Assembly: GCF_902167145.1 (NCBI RefSeq)
Contig: NC_050098.1
Location: 15,458,501 to 15,522,500 of the forward strand
Length of the DNA: 64,000 nt
DNA from: Zea mays
Taxonomy: Eukaryota > Streptophyta > Magnoliopsida > Poales > Poaceae
Reading direction: 5' to 3'
Positions 8,686 to 20,300 of the stretch are shown here, one piece after another; position 1 is the first letter of the stretch; each line of letters opens with the position of its first letter. Both the position numbers and the translations under genes were made by a program. A model generated the notes under the pieces. That model did not search any database, was not told where the DNA came from, and worked only from the letters and a program-made list of their open reading frames with translations.

Positions 8686-11586
8686 TTATTTTTGATCATC
8701 AGCTTCGGCTTCGTCATTCTACATGAATAAGGTCGTTGGAAGTCAGAATCAAGTTTACAAGAAAAGGTAAGCACAAGGTATGATTTCTTACTGGATCAAG
8801 GTGGCTACGAGCTTCGTCTCCAGCTTTCTCTCGACCACCTTTTGTCCATATCATTTTTATGAATCGATTTGAGATGCTTCGGGCGAGATTAGGGATGTCA
8901 TCCAGGATTGATGGTGACAAAGTGAAATTTGGTCTGTTGACAATTCTCCCATGATCACAGCCAGCCTTCAGGAATGCTGCAGCTGTCCCTCGAGAAGCTA
9001 CCCAGGCACAGAAGTCACCATGCCCAGCTATGACTTCGACGAGCTCGTCAATCTCCCCCTCAATGTGTTCGAAGGTTTTTGGTAGGTCTTCAGCTGATGG
9101 GGTAAATTTTTCGCTGCTGGCTCCAACTGAGTGAAAAATCTTTCTTAGTCGTTGAATACAATTATTGCTAAATTCAAGGCATTTTTCTTGAAGATTTGTC
9201 AGTAGTTTTCTCAAATCCGAATTTTGCTGAGCTTCGGCTTCAAGTTTTGCCTTGAGATCTTGTTTTTCTTGTTCGAACTGCTCAGACTGGCGGAGAAGCT
9301 TCGTGTTCAGTTCTGATATTTTTGCTTCAGCTTCCGCCAGTAAACCTTCGGCTGCCTGGAGCTCAAAGTTCTTTTTCTCAAAAGCATCTGATTGCTCTTT
9401 TATTTTGTTTTCCAAATTTCCAATTATAACTTCATGCTTTTTATCTTCAAGATCTTGCTGCATTTGCAAGGCTTTGCTCAATAGCATACTCTACATAAAC
9501 ATAACCTTCGTCAGACATGTTTTTATTAGAAGTAATAAAAGTTAAGGGACAAGTCATTCACCTTGAAGTTGGAGTAAAATAAACTACCAACGACGTGTTG
9601 TCGTCGGTAACGGCTGATGTCCGTCTCTAGCTTCGGGAATCCAATATTCCTGGACAGAGTGCTGATGATTTTGGCCCCTGTTTGGTCTCGAATACACTCT
9701 AATTTCTCATCATCAACACCTCCGAAGAGGAGTGCCCCAGGTTTGTATCCACAGGATTGGGCATACTCTTTAAGCTCTTCTATTTCAGCTTTTGTTAAAT
9801 GTTCTCCAATTAAGTTTTGGAATGTAAAGGCTTTGTTTTCCGAAGTTTCATCAGCAATTTCTTTTCCTTTCTTTGACGCTGCGGTCACGGCCTCTTCGGC
9901 AGCAGTGGTAGCTTCTTCTGCAGCCATGTTTAGTAACATTTGGTCAATATGTTCAATTGTGCTTTCCAAATTCAAATCTTCAGCTGAGGTAACTTCGGCG
10001 GCTGCGGCCTCCGAAGGTGCAATTTCAATATCTGCCCCCTCTGCTGCTGCTCGTGTTTTTTGGGCCGAAGCTCTTGGTGGTGTTTTATCAATTACCTCTG
10101 TTACGGTAATAATTCTTTGTTTCTTCCCCTTGATTGTTTTCCTCGATTTCTCAGGCTCCTTGTCCTTCTGAAAAAACTTAGTCAGTTGAGGACCCAGTGG
10201 GCTTAGCTTTGCAGGTAAGGATTCAGTCATTACCTTCAGAATTTCTTCAACAACAGCAGCAGAAGGTGATGCGAGGGTTTCTTTTGCTTCGGATATTTGT
10301 TGCTTCGGAGAAGAAGTTTTCTTTTTCTTTGGAATTTTCTTCTTTACTGGCTCTTTTTCACCTTCATCTAAGGCTTCAGTTGCCCTTTTTCTCTTTTGGC
10401 CTCCGGCACCTTTGTTCAGATCTTCGTAGTCTGGGTATTCGAAACCCAAGGCGTCCAACACTCGATTTAGCCTTCGTTTCGGACGGGTGCCGAAGGCTGC
10501 GGTCATCAATTGATCTTCCTTTTTTGAATAATTGCCAAGTATCTCGTTGCACATCACTTCAATCGTATACAGCCACTCTTGGCAAGGAGCTTTAAAGTAT
10601 TTTTTAAATTTGAAGTAGTAAGGCAAACGTACAAGTTCACCTTTTTTCTTTTCCCCCTTCAGCTTCGGCATTTCCCACTCTTTTACACTAGGAAAAACTT
10701 GGAAAGCCAAGAACTCCTGAACCAGGTCTCTTGTACTAATATGCTCTGCAACAATTCTGAATTCATCCATTGCTTTTTGTGTGGTACCGTCTACTGACAT
10801 GTTGCAGAGAGGCCGGGTTTCTCCGAAGATTAGTTCGAGTGGACTTTGCACGAGTTTTTCCTTGTCATCATCAACCTTAACATAGAACCATTCTGATTTC
10901 CACCCAGCTGCCCATTTGCTTCGGTAGCTGATCACAGGATACTTCGTAGTTTTCCGATAAGCAAAATTATAACAACCAAAGTTCTCATGTAAACCATCCT
11001 TTCTAGCCTTTGTCTGATAGTGCAGTTCGTGAACTCGGCAGAAGCTGTCAGCAAATGGTTCCATCGCCTGGCTTCGGAGTGCCCAGATATAAACATTAAG
11101 CCTAACGATAGCGTTAGGAGTTAGTTGGTGAAAATAGATTCCAAAATTTTTCAATATCTCTGCAATAATCCCATGGAGGGGGAATCTTAATCCAGCTTTT
11201 AGGAAGCTCTTAAAAATAACAATCTCATCTTTCTCCGGCTTCGGGGTAGTCTCTTCTCCCCCGAAGCGTAATAGCTTCTTTTGATTTTCAGTAAAATAGC
11301 CTGATTTTACCATCTTGGACAGATCAGCCTTCGAAACAGTAGATTTCCCGAAGTCCAAATGACTGGGTTTGCTTGGCGTGGCAAGGTGATAATCATCTTC
11401 GGGGTCAGTTTCCCCAGCATCTTCTCCTTCTGCTTCAGCAATAGCTTGTTCCGCATCATCATCAGGAATCTTCTCTGAAGTCACTAACCCGGATCGTTGC
11501 ATGGCTTCGGAGATAGGGACAGTCTCCGAAGCTTCAGTTTCGTCCCCCTCACGCTCAACCCTAGCTGTAGAGCGAACTCTGGCCAT
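8686..11586 (-). CDS. Intact three-exon antisense gene of the retrotransposon; gypsy-type putative transposase domain plus coiled coil
   Basis: Exons on the minus strand: 11586-9562, 9490-8792, 8718-8686. Intron 1 (9561-9491, 71 nt) reads AAG|GTGAAT...TATGTAG|AG; intron 2 (8791-8719, 73 nt) reads CCA|GTAAGA...CATGTAG|AA. Both are GT-AG and phase 0. Predicted protein 918 aa, no internal stop. About residues 1-100 are acidic. Residues about 125-230 (FPLHGI...LTPNAIVRLNVYIWAL) resemble the plant 'putative gypsy-type transposon' domain (PF04195-like). Lys-rich NLS-like stretches (KRKRA, KKKIPKKKK) follow, then an Ala/Glu-rich acidic segment. Exon 2 begins with a roughly 90-residue coiled coil. 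The biochemical role is unknown. Tat-lineage elements are known to carry antisense ORFs of this kind. Being open in a nearly new copy suggests selection or recent descent from an active source. Confidence 0.8.
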
Positions 11587-11752
11587 TTAATTATGAACTT
11601 GTGAAACTTTAATACTTTTTTCTCCAAAGCAGGCTTCAAGATGGAGCTTCGTGCAAATCTGACAAACAAGCTTCGGCGATGGTTAAAAATTTTGGCAGCA
11701 AAACAGTGCAAATAGCAGTAAATGCTGTGGTAACTTCACACCTACTCGTCTG

Positions 11753-11760
11753 TTTATATA
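11753..11760 (-). promoter_or_regulatory. TATA box of the antisense gene
   Basis: TATATAAA on the minus strand, about 170 nt upstream of the ATG at 11586 and about 260 bp inside the 3' LTR. It is well placed for a 5' UTR of about 140 nt, so the antisense gene may have its own promoter independent of the LTRs. Confidence 0.55.
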
Positions 11761-12010
11761 GTGCCGCAGGTAAGAAGGTGAAGCGTCAGGAGTTTTACAC
11801 CAGGCGGACACTGGCTCGCACTCGCTGTACGGTGGACCGCAGTGACCGAACAGTAGCTCTGCAAGGTGGGGCCGCTGCGCGCAGGGAAATCGAATCGTTT
11901 CTCGACAACGAGCTCAGGGAAGGTGTTTTTTGAGACCTTCGGCGCTCTGAAGCTTAAGAAACTTTTTTTTTCACGGATCAAGCTCGTTACGAAAAACGAT
12001 CTAGCACCGC

Positions 12011-12022
12011 GAAAGGGGCTAC
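12011..12022 (+). other. Polypurine tract of the cinful/zeon-like element
   Basis: GAAAGGGGCTAC abuts the 3' LTR start at 12023. Confidence 0.7.
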
Positions 12023-12607
12023 TGTTGGGTCTATGCTTCGTCGCCGAAGGTCTTATAAAGAGAAGTGATCCTCGGATGAAGCTGTTCGTACAAGATAGCC
12101 GAAGGTGCCTCTTCGCAGAGCTTCGGCATTACAAACCGACTTAAAGATAGAATGACCTTTTAGTCCATAAAGGTCTGAGTCAACGTTGTAAGTTCTTATA
12201 AGGGGCATACTTGTAATTCCTCACAGGCTGCGTCCTGTGCCTATAAATAGTGAACAGTATTCCGTTACTGTTCACGCATTCTGATTTTTGCAATCGCATT
12301 TCTCGGAATACAACCTTTGTCAAGGCATAGGTATCATTGTATTTTATGATTCAATACATTAAGTGAATATTATATTATGCATCTGTGAATCATTTATCCA
12401 TTCTTACCTTTTTCACTTTGCATTATTTTATAACGTTTATTGAAAGTTTATTACGAAGGTTCAACTTCGTAATAAGACGCTTATCAACCTTCGTCTAAGA
12501 TCCATTATCCCAAAAGGTATAATGCTTCACGGACGAAGGACAAAATCATTTAACATTTTATGTTGCCTTGTTCTTAATTCATAACATTTGAGAACAAGTC
12601 CCCAACA
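12023..12607 (+). repeat. 3' LTR of the cinful/zeon-like element
   Basis: 585 bp, two substitutions from the 5' LTR (in the CTTCGTCGC[C/T]GAAGG segment near the start and in TTCATA[A/G]C near the end). Followed by the duplication GTGTA. Confidence 0.95.
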
Positions 12608-12612
12608 GTGTA

Positions 12613-13505
12613 TAAGGAAAATTAGTTAAAACAAAGTAAAAATGTAAGAAAAAAATAATAAGTAAAAACTACGTAGCTCATAAAAAATACAGTACTACTA
12701 CTCCACGTCGTCATCCTCTACCTCATTCATATTTTCTTCACCATGTAGTTTTAATTACTTGATCATTTTTTTACAGTCAACCTATAGGCCCTTTTTATGT
12801 CATCATATATGTCGGCAGTGAACCGACCCAGCAAATTGATGAAGTGCTCATACAATTTTGATCGACTCAACTTCTCGCTAACGTTGTAGAGCTTGTTTAA
12901 CATGATTTTCTTTATGATAGGGACTCACTGCTACTCATTGTTGACTCCTCTGCTACTCATTGTTGACTCCTCTTTGTGTTGCGCTCTTGCTATGCGGCCA
13001 ATAGGTGTGTTGGTATGACATTGTCCGGCGATGCAGACCTATAATCACCATCCACATTGAGACGAGATTGTTTGCTCTCATCACTAAAGTCATTGTCACC
13101 GTGTCACGTGGACCACTTAGGTTGATAGGAAAGAGTACACCATATATGCTCTAGCTTGAAATTTCACTAGGCCTGTTGCGGAAGCTCTCCTTTGTTACTT
13201 CTAGCAGCATAGCATCATATGATCTGCTCAACCGGACCACAGACAATCGGTTGTAGTTGCCGCTAAAGACGGTCTTGTGGTTGCTCGTGGACCACTTATC
13301 CTTCCCAACTTGGGCGTCACGAGGTCGGCTTGGCGCCATGCGTCCCCGTCACCAAATCTCACCACGGTTCGGGTTCTTCATGAGACGGAGTCACGACCCA
13401 CAGAGAAGACAAGTGTCTTTTTTGGTCGTTTTTTCTGCTATTACAAGTACCAAGTATATCATATACCTTAGCATTGAAATAGATCCTGATTCATCGTCTC
13501 CTTTG

Positions 13506-13506
<1 letters not shown>
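12613..13506. other. Intergenic stretch with one possible coding remnant
   Basis: Mostly AT-rich. It includes a 24-bp direct tandem duplication (CTGCTACTCATTGTTGACTC core, two copies about 12928-12975) and the coding-like remnant listed separately. No complete gene. Confidence 0.45.
12763..12924 (-). pseudogene. 53-codon coding-like fragment, family not recognised
   Basis: The minus strand is open for 53 codons from 12924 to a TGA at 12765-12763. The translation has ordinary protein composition with alternating hydrophobic and charged residues (LYNVSEKLSRSKLYEHF, then NLLGRFTADIYDDIKRAYR) and no low complexity. There is no ATG at its upstream edge, where a TGA in frame marks a break or an exon boundary. 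It could be the C-terminal end of a captured or decayed gene. I do not recognise the family; chance is possible at this length. Confidence 0.3.

Positions 13507-13571
<65 letters not shown>
13507..13571. repeat. (AT)n microsatellite, ~65 bp
   Basis: Uninterrupted TA dinucleotide run. Confidence 0.95.
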
Positions 13572-13575
<4 letters not shown>

Positions 13576-14409
13576 TTAAAGCACTAATTTCAACGGTCGT
13601 CCTATGTCATCTTTTTACAAAAAAGTCCCTACATTTCTTTTAAATCAACTTAGCGTAAAATATTAAAAAGCGGTGCAATAGGTGGGGTGCAAGAGGTGGG
13701 GTTTGAACCCACAACCTGATAGAAGAAGTGTGGAAGACACTAGGCAAAGTTGTCTAACTAGTAGAACATCATGCTTAAGTTTTTATAATAATAAATATAA
13801 ATTGTATATATGTATATATGATTATTTTGTAAAATAAAAAATAATCGTGCTGGACCGGGCCAGCACTATGGGCCGAGACTACGACCCAAGCACCGCACGA
13901 CGCTCGTGCCGGGTTGTCCTAGGCACTATTAAATGGGTCGTGCCTCGGGCCGGCTCGCCAGACACGACCCATTTAGCCATCTATACCTATGCACGATAAT
14001 GATGGTCCTCGCCTCAGTTGCTACCACCTCGTTCGCCATTCTACTTCTTTTCTCTCTCCCCTCATGTCTCCACCTCCGCGCCACCCCATTCTCGACAGAG
14101 GTCAGAGGATGTAGGAGCAGACGCCTCCTCCTCGTATTCGTCCGACAGCAGCCTCGACACCGACTCGTGTAGTGGCTATTGCACGTCCACGAGGACGTTT
14201 CACGTCATGCGCGCACCATCGTTTTCGCCGTCGTCGGACGTCCCATTCGTCTTCCCTGACTTCGCCCTGTTCTTCCACCCCCAACCTGCTGCCCCCGTCC
14301 ACGGTCGTAGCCGCGAGCCGACCGATGCTCGTCGACGTGGGTACGGGGTGAGTCGAGTCATGCTCCTAGCCTTTCTCCGTGCGTGCCGTCGAGGAGGACA
14401 TGGTGGCGC
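13572..14409 (+). mobile_element. Left part of a probable Helitron-like segment, interrupted by the Tekay-like element
   Basis: The first about 60 bp (TTAAAGCACTAATTTCAACG...) resembles 37173-37225, which follows a Helitron 3' end. The stretch contains a perfect 12-bp inverted repeat and GC-rich sequence that could be a captured gene piece (about 14000-14400, Ser/Asp/Arg-rich when translated on plus). It is cut at 14405-14409 (GGCGC duplication) and resumes at 36623, leading to the Helitron terminus at 37168. The 5' terminus is not firmly placed. Confidence 0.35.
13931..13974. repeat. Perfect 12-bp inverted repeat (hairpin) with 20-nt loop
   Basis: AAATGGGTCGTG at 13931-13942 is exactly complementary to CACGACCCATTT at 13963-13974. 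The GC-rich loop has CGGGCCGG. Could be the core of a decayed hairpin MITE. Confidence 0.7.
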
Positions 14410-17375
14410 TCTAACACCCGGTTTTAAGGAACAAAGCCGGGTGCATCTCATACATGCGCCAAGAAGACAACATATATAATAACAGAGTGTATAGAGATAA
14501 ATGTCATAAAACATCAGAGTATTTATTACATAGCGGAAGACTTATTACAAAATAAAGGAATAAATGTAAAACGAACTAAGGATCGTCGGCGCCAATGTCG
14601 ACTGAGAAACGCCACCTAGATCAAGTCGAAAGCCTCGGTGTTAGGCGGCTCCTCTTCGACCACATGTCCTTCTCCTGTGGGGGGTGTGAGACAGCAAGAG
14701 TGAGCTCACATACGTTCATAGCTCAACAAGTCGTGGGGAATAATGTGGCATGAACTCACCAAAGGTGGGAGTTCATGTAGTGTAAGGCTGATCAATGAAA
14801 TAAAGGCTGAAGCTGAGCATTGCTTTTAGAAGTTGGTCAAAATTTTATTAGCAATTACTAAGTGTAAGTAAATACCAAACCATAGTAATAATAAATAAAA
14901 GTAATGGTAAAATAAACCCAAATGCAATGATATGACAAATTAAGTTTAGGTTCCATAAATTAATCATGCGAGTGTCCGAGCCGCTCATGACCGTGAGCAC
15001 GGCTAGTATACCAGTTTTACACTCTGCAGAGGTTGCGCATCTTTACCCACAAGTCGTGTTACCCATTTGCCACGGAGTTGATCAGACTCCATACACCTCT
15101 ACCAAGGAAGCGAGGCAGGGTACCACTACGAGGCCTTTACAAAGTTCCACTAGCTTCAGACTACCCGCTACAGTTTATAGGAAGCTCTAGTGCAGGGTTC
15201 TTGCCTGACCGCCATCGCAGCAAAATCAACCCAAGGACCTCCCTACACTGACCACTCCCCTACTGCCCTTGCCCCTTTCGGGTAAGGTAGCCCTCCACTA
15301 GCTTTCCTAGTTAATCAGCCAAGGGCGTCCCATTAAACCCTTGTGGTAGCATTGTTTTCCCGGGTGGTTCTCCATGTTCCCATTAACATAATGATCTTAA
15401 CATGAACATTAAAATAAAACAGATAATAAAAAGTATAACAATGAGTGAGGAATATCTCTATACCCAAATCCACATAAAGCAATAGCATGAACTACCCAAA
15501 ACTTTAGTAGTAAAACCAGGGGTGAAACAAGGTATAAAGATAGTCAAAATCTAGGGTATCCTATTGGGTCCCATCAAAATTAACCTATGCAGATCATTAT
15601 GAATAATAAGAACATGAATGGGTAAAAGAAGTGATCAAGGGCACAACTTGCCTTCAATGAGCTCCTGCTCAGCTACTTCTACTTGTTGAACCTCAGATTC
15701 CACAGTGGCTTGCTCATCTACTCGCATCAACACAATACATACATAGCATAGCATAAATTAACATCACATCAAACATGTAAATAAAATATACAGTAATAAA
15801 CTAGACATTAAAATATGATCATAGGAACTGGAATTAATAATTTTGGAGTTATATATTTTAAGTTATGGATTTTCTAATGTTTTATGTGCTTAATACAAGA
15901 TTAAGTGCTAGATACATTTTAAATCATCTTTCATGTTAAAACAGAGACACTAATGGTTAGACAATAATATTATAAAAATTTAGGAACTGGAATGAATCAA
16001 TTTGGAGTTTATATGAATTTTCTACAATTTAAACAAGTTCTAGCAATTATTTTTGTACTAAAAATACATTTTTGATTTATTTTCTCTGGTTTTATAATTC
16101 CCTGGAGTGGGCCTCAATTCTTAGAACACGCAGGGGTCCTAGCGCAAAGTGTCCCGAGACACAGCAAAACCGGGCCGTGGACTGCGGGTTTATTAACAGC
16201 TCTTCCAGGGGCTCTTTTACAAAATGTTCAAGGCGAAAGGGTATCGGATAATATCGACCGTCCGATTAGAATTCACGCGTCCAGATTAAATCAACAGACG
16301 CGTGAACCGGTACGCCAAGGGATCCACACGATCTAAGATCAACGGTCACCCTTTAATGAATACAGAGGCAAGCGCCTATCGTCCGATTTGAGATCGACGG
16401 TCCGAACGAAGGGAGTATCACTGATCTAATCAGAACCGTCAACCCGAGATCCTACGGTCAGGATCAAACTAGCCGAACCGGTAACCTAGCGTCTAATCTC
16501 AGCCATCCGTCGTCTGATCTACGGTTTCCGTTAACGCCCTGCCCTCAGTTACCCCGACGGCGGCGTCGCCTTCAATTCACGGTGAACCTCGTCGGTGAAA
16601 TCCCAATCAAGTGTTCTAGTGCCCTAAACTCCATCCCGACAGGTGCTACGCGCGATAGGGACTAATTCAAATACATGGGAGGAGTTCATACCGTGAATGA
16701 CGCGGTGTAGCGCCCTGCCTACGGCGCACGGCGGATTACCAACTCCGGCGAGGGATTCACACGGTCTCCGGTCACCACCGGCCGATTGCGCCCACGAACG
16801 GCTTCTTTGCGGGCAGATCGGGCCACAGAGAACCAGCTTCGGGCCAAGGTTGGGCTACAGGCAGCAATCAACGGCGGCGGGTGTTCCCTGTGCGTAACAC
16901 GGCGGCGCGGCTGTTTAAGATGGCGCAGTGGACGCGGATGAAGTGGAATGCGAGGGGAGCGTGGTCAAGGGAACTCTTATGGCCCCAATCCCCGGCCGGT
17001 CTTGTGCCCGCCAGCTCCGCAACCCTCGGCGCGGAAGCTACGGTCGCCCGCCATGCGCGGAGGTTTGGTTGAAGATGGCGCTGACTACGGGGGCCCACCG
17101 GTCAGTGGTGGAGAAACGGGGCACGCTATGGACGGCTGGCGCATGGGGTAGGGATGTCAGCGCCCGCAGCGCATGTAGCTGGGCCGCGCGCGGAGAGAGA
17201 GGTTAGATGGGCCGCGCTAGGAGGATTAGGCCCAAGCCGAGGTCTGCTGTCCTTTTTCTTTTCTTTTTCTTTTTTTCCTATTTTCAATTCCCAATTTGAA
17301 TCTCAAGTATGGCTTTGAATTTTGTACTCAAATTAAAGATAGATTTTAATCCTACCAATATGATTAAGTTTATGT
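14410..17375 (-). repeat. 3' LTR of the minus-strand Tekay-like element, first part
   Basis: Plus-strand reading starts TCTAACACCCGG and stays collinear with 33357-36302 until the TATGT duplication at 17371-17375, where the inner element enters. It is long, with a GC-rich promoter-like middle (about 16550-17250), and carries no real ORF. Confidence 0.9.
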
Positions 17376-20300
17376 TGTAATACCCAAATTGTAAGATTAC
17401 TAAAGGAGAAAAGATATTTCCTTTATTTGTATGTGTGAGTTTGACCTTTTTGTGCCATCACATGTGAACACCATCTTTAAAATAAATAATTAATAAAAGA
17501 TATGCTACTAAATCATGCATCATGCTGGGTTTTAATTGTGTGTGCATTTAATAATAGTAATAATAATATTAATGGAAATACATTAATATCTAATTCACAA
17601 TTTAGAAGTTGGAGAGATAGAATGGAGGATTGGAGGATGGCTAATAATCATAACAGTAAATAAGTAATAATTATTTCAAAAAAAATGAGATAAATTTATC
17701 TGATACTTAAAGGTATGAAGTCCAAACAATCATTCAAATTCAATTGAACACATGAATTTGAAAACAGGAGAGAAAATATGAAAGAAAAAGGAAAAAAATA
17801 CTGCAGATGGGCCTGGATCGCGCAATTCGGCCCACCTAACCTTACCCCGCGCAGCCCAAACAACAGAAAACCCGGCGCCGACACCTGGGCCCTCTGTGTC
17901 AGTCGTCCGCGCGCGCCGTAGCTCTGATTTGCGGGGCCCACGATCCATTCGCTTCATCAGCGCGTATAAGAATTCTACCACTGGCACCACGGGCCCGCGG
18001 CGCAGTCTCTCCACATCACCGCTTGCTGGCCTCCGCAGCTGGCGTTAGGGGCCCGCTTGGCAGTCGGTCCTGTACCTCTTCCCCGGGCAAATCGCGGCCT
18101 CTGTTCGTGGCAACGTCCGCCGCCGTAAGCGCCGGGTCCTACGGGTCGCCACGCTCGCTCATAAAAAGGAAAACCCACCTCGCGGGTTAGCCCTAATCCC
18201 TACCAGTGCCTTTGCGCCGCCCAATTTGAGAACCTCGCTCTGCGACATCCGTAGCGACACGCTCGGGAGTCCATGGAGTGTCGCCGTCGCCGACATTCAT
18301 CAGTGTGGGCGCTCGGGTTCCGGTGACCAGCTTTGGTGCCGTGGGGGGGCGTGTGGATCGTGTACCGCTCCTACCTGGGCGCGATCGACAACCGGGGAGC
18401 TGGAATTGCTCGCCGGAGATCAGTGTCTGCGCCAAGCAACCCTCCGTCGTGATTCCACTCGGCCGTCGCTTAATCCTCCGGTGAGGCACTTTCCATCAAG
18501 TTTACTTCTCTTCTGCTACGGTTAGCGCTCCTCAGATAAGTGCGGGCATCCTCGGGGCAGGGATTGGCTTGCGCGGCAATGGGTTGCCGCAGGTGTTCGC
18601 TGCCGCTGTCTGGCAACCAGGGAGGAAGAAAAGCCGGTGCCGTTCGATCTCAATGGATGGCTTAGATTAAATATCAAATCCCCTTTTGCTCGTTTTCGAT
18701 CGGAACCGTAGATCTACAAACGGACGGATCAGTGGTCGTCTCGTATCTTTAAAATATATACCGTCAGATTTGAATCTGTAGGTCCACGTTTCATACCGGT
18801 ACGATGCATCTGTGGGTGTAATCCGAGCCCTTGATGCCGATCGGACGGTTGGGAATAAACGATACCTCTTCGCTAGGCTATTTGACACTTGAGTCCTCGG
18901 GGAAAAATGAAATCAACCCGCCATCCCCGTTTGACTATAGACTGGGTCTGGAAAATTTAGTGCCACCAACCCTGAGCTTTCTGCAATTTGAGGCCCACTC
19001 CAGAACAGTATAAAACCAGAAAGTTTAAATTATAAATGGATTGTTAATATAAAAATAATTGCAGAAACTCATTTAATTCATAGAAAATTCATATTAAGTC
19101 CAAATGAGTCCATTCTAGTTCCTATAATTTTATAATATTATTGTTTATCATGTAGTATTACTGTTTTGACATGAAATTCACGTTAAAATTTATTTCTTAA
19201 TTAATCTTGTATCAAATACATAAAACCTTTAGAAATTCATAACTTAAAATCCGTTACTCCAAATTAATTCATTCCAGAGACATTAATTTTGTCTTAATAT
19301 TTTCTACCACATAGTAACACTGTCTAACCATGAAGCACGAATTAAAATTGTTCATTTGAATTAATCTATTCTAAGTGCTTAATAGTTTCGGAAATTCATA
19401 ACTTAACAACCGTAGCTCCGATTCTAGTGGTTCTCGTTCCCACGATCTCGTAGCAGCGCGAAGATCATTATTATTCAGTTTGTTCTTATGTTTGGTGTGA
19501 TGTTAATTTTATCTATATCATGTTTGCTTGTATTGCTACGACTAGCGCGAGGACACGTGTCATCTGAAAAGCAAGTTGGTACCTGGAATCTCAAGTGCCA
19601 GGCAAGTTGTGCCCTTGACCACTTTTTACCCAATAATGTTCTTTAATCTCATTTATTCATGCATAGGTTAATTTTGATGGGACCCAATAGGTCACCCTAG
19701 ATTGTTTATCTCATTACCTTGTTTACCCCCGAATCACTTGGGTAGTTTGCTATTGCTTTACATGGTTTTGGGGATAATCATTTATTATATCTATGTTCCA
19801 ATTATTCTTGTTATTCTATTTATGTTCATGTCAAGTTCATTAATGTTAATTGGAACATAGAGCTTAACTTGAGAACCACGTGCCACCACAAGGGTTTAAT
19901 GGGACGCCCTTGGCTGACTAATTAGGAAAGCTAGTGGAAGACTACCTTACCCGAAAGGGGCAAGGGCAGTAGGGGAGTGGTCAGTGTAGGGAGGTCCTTG
20001 GTTGATTTTGCTGCGATGGCGGTCAGACAAGAACCCTGCATTGGAGCTTCCTATAAACTGTAGCGGGTTTTCGAAAGCTAGTGGAACTTTGTAAAGGCCT
20101 CGTAGTGGATCCCTAGCCATTCACCTCGGTAGTGTCTAAGGGCCTAGCTAACCCTGGCGATATGGGAAACACGACTTGTGGGTAAAGGGTACAACCTCTG
20201 CAGAGTGTAAAACTGGTATACTAGCCGAGCTCACGGTCATGAGCGGCTCAGGACTCTCTGATGATTAAATTATGGAACCTAAACTCAATTTGTCATTTGC

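Larger units (their letters stand above)
3198..12607 (+). mobile_element. Complete young Tat-lineage Gypsy LTR retrotransposon (cinful/zeon-like), gag-less
   Basis: The element is 9,410 bp between perfect 5-bp duplications GTGTA (3193-3197, 12608-12612). LTRs are 585 bp each and differ at only two positions that I can find. It has a PBS, PR-RT-RNaseH-IN in one frame with one stop, a spacer with 60-bp tandem repeats, a long antisense gene and a PPT. There is no gag domain between the PBS and protease. CCGAAG/CTTCGG hexamers are very dense throughout. The cinful/zeon name rests on LTR length and the CTTCG-rich style from memory; placement in Gypsy/Tat rests on pol order and the antisense gene. 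Confidence 0.9.

Noticed and set aside
13681..13790. tRNA-like B box (GGTTCAAACC on minus) suggesting a tRNA or SINE
   Set aside because: I could not fold a cloverleaf or find a convincing A box at the right distance; probably chance or a decayed SINE.
14018..14479. Long plus-strand ORF, Ser/Arg-rich
   Set aside because: It crosses the GGCGC duplication into the LTR, so it cannot be one natural gene; GC-rich composition keeps frames open.
16697..18525. Several open frames in the GC-rich middle of the Tekay-like LTRs (also 24802-25634 and 35645-36287)
   Set aside because: They recur in every LTR copy in promoter-like GC-rich DNA, overlap in several frames and lack recognisable domains.
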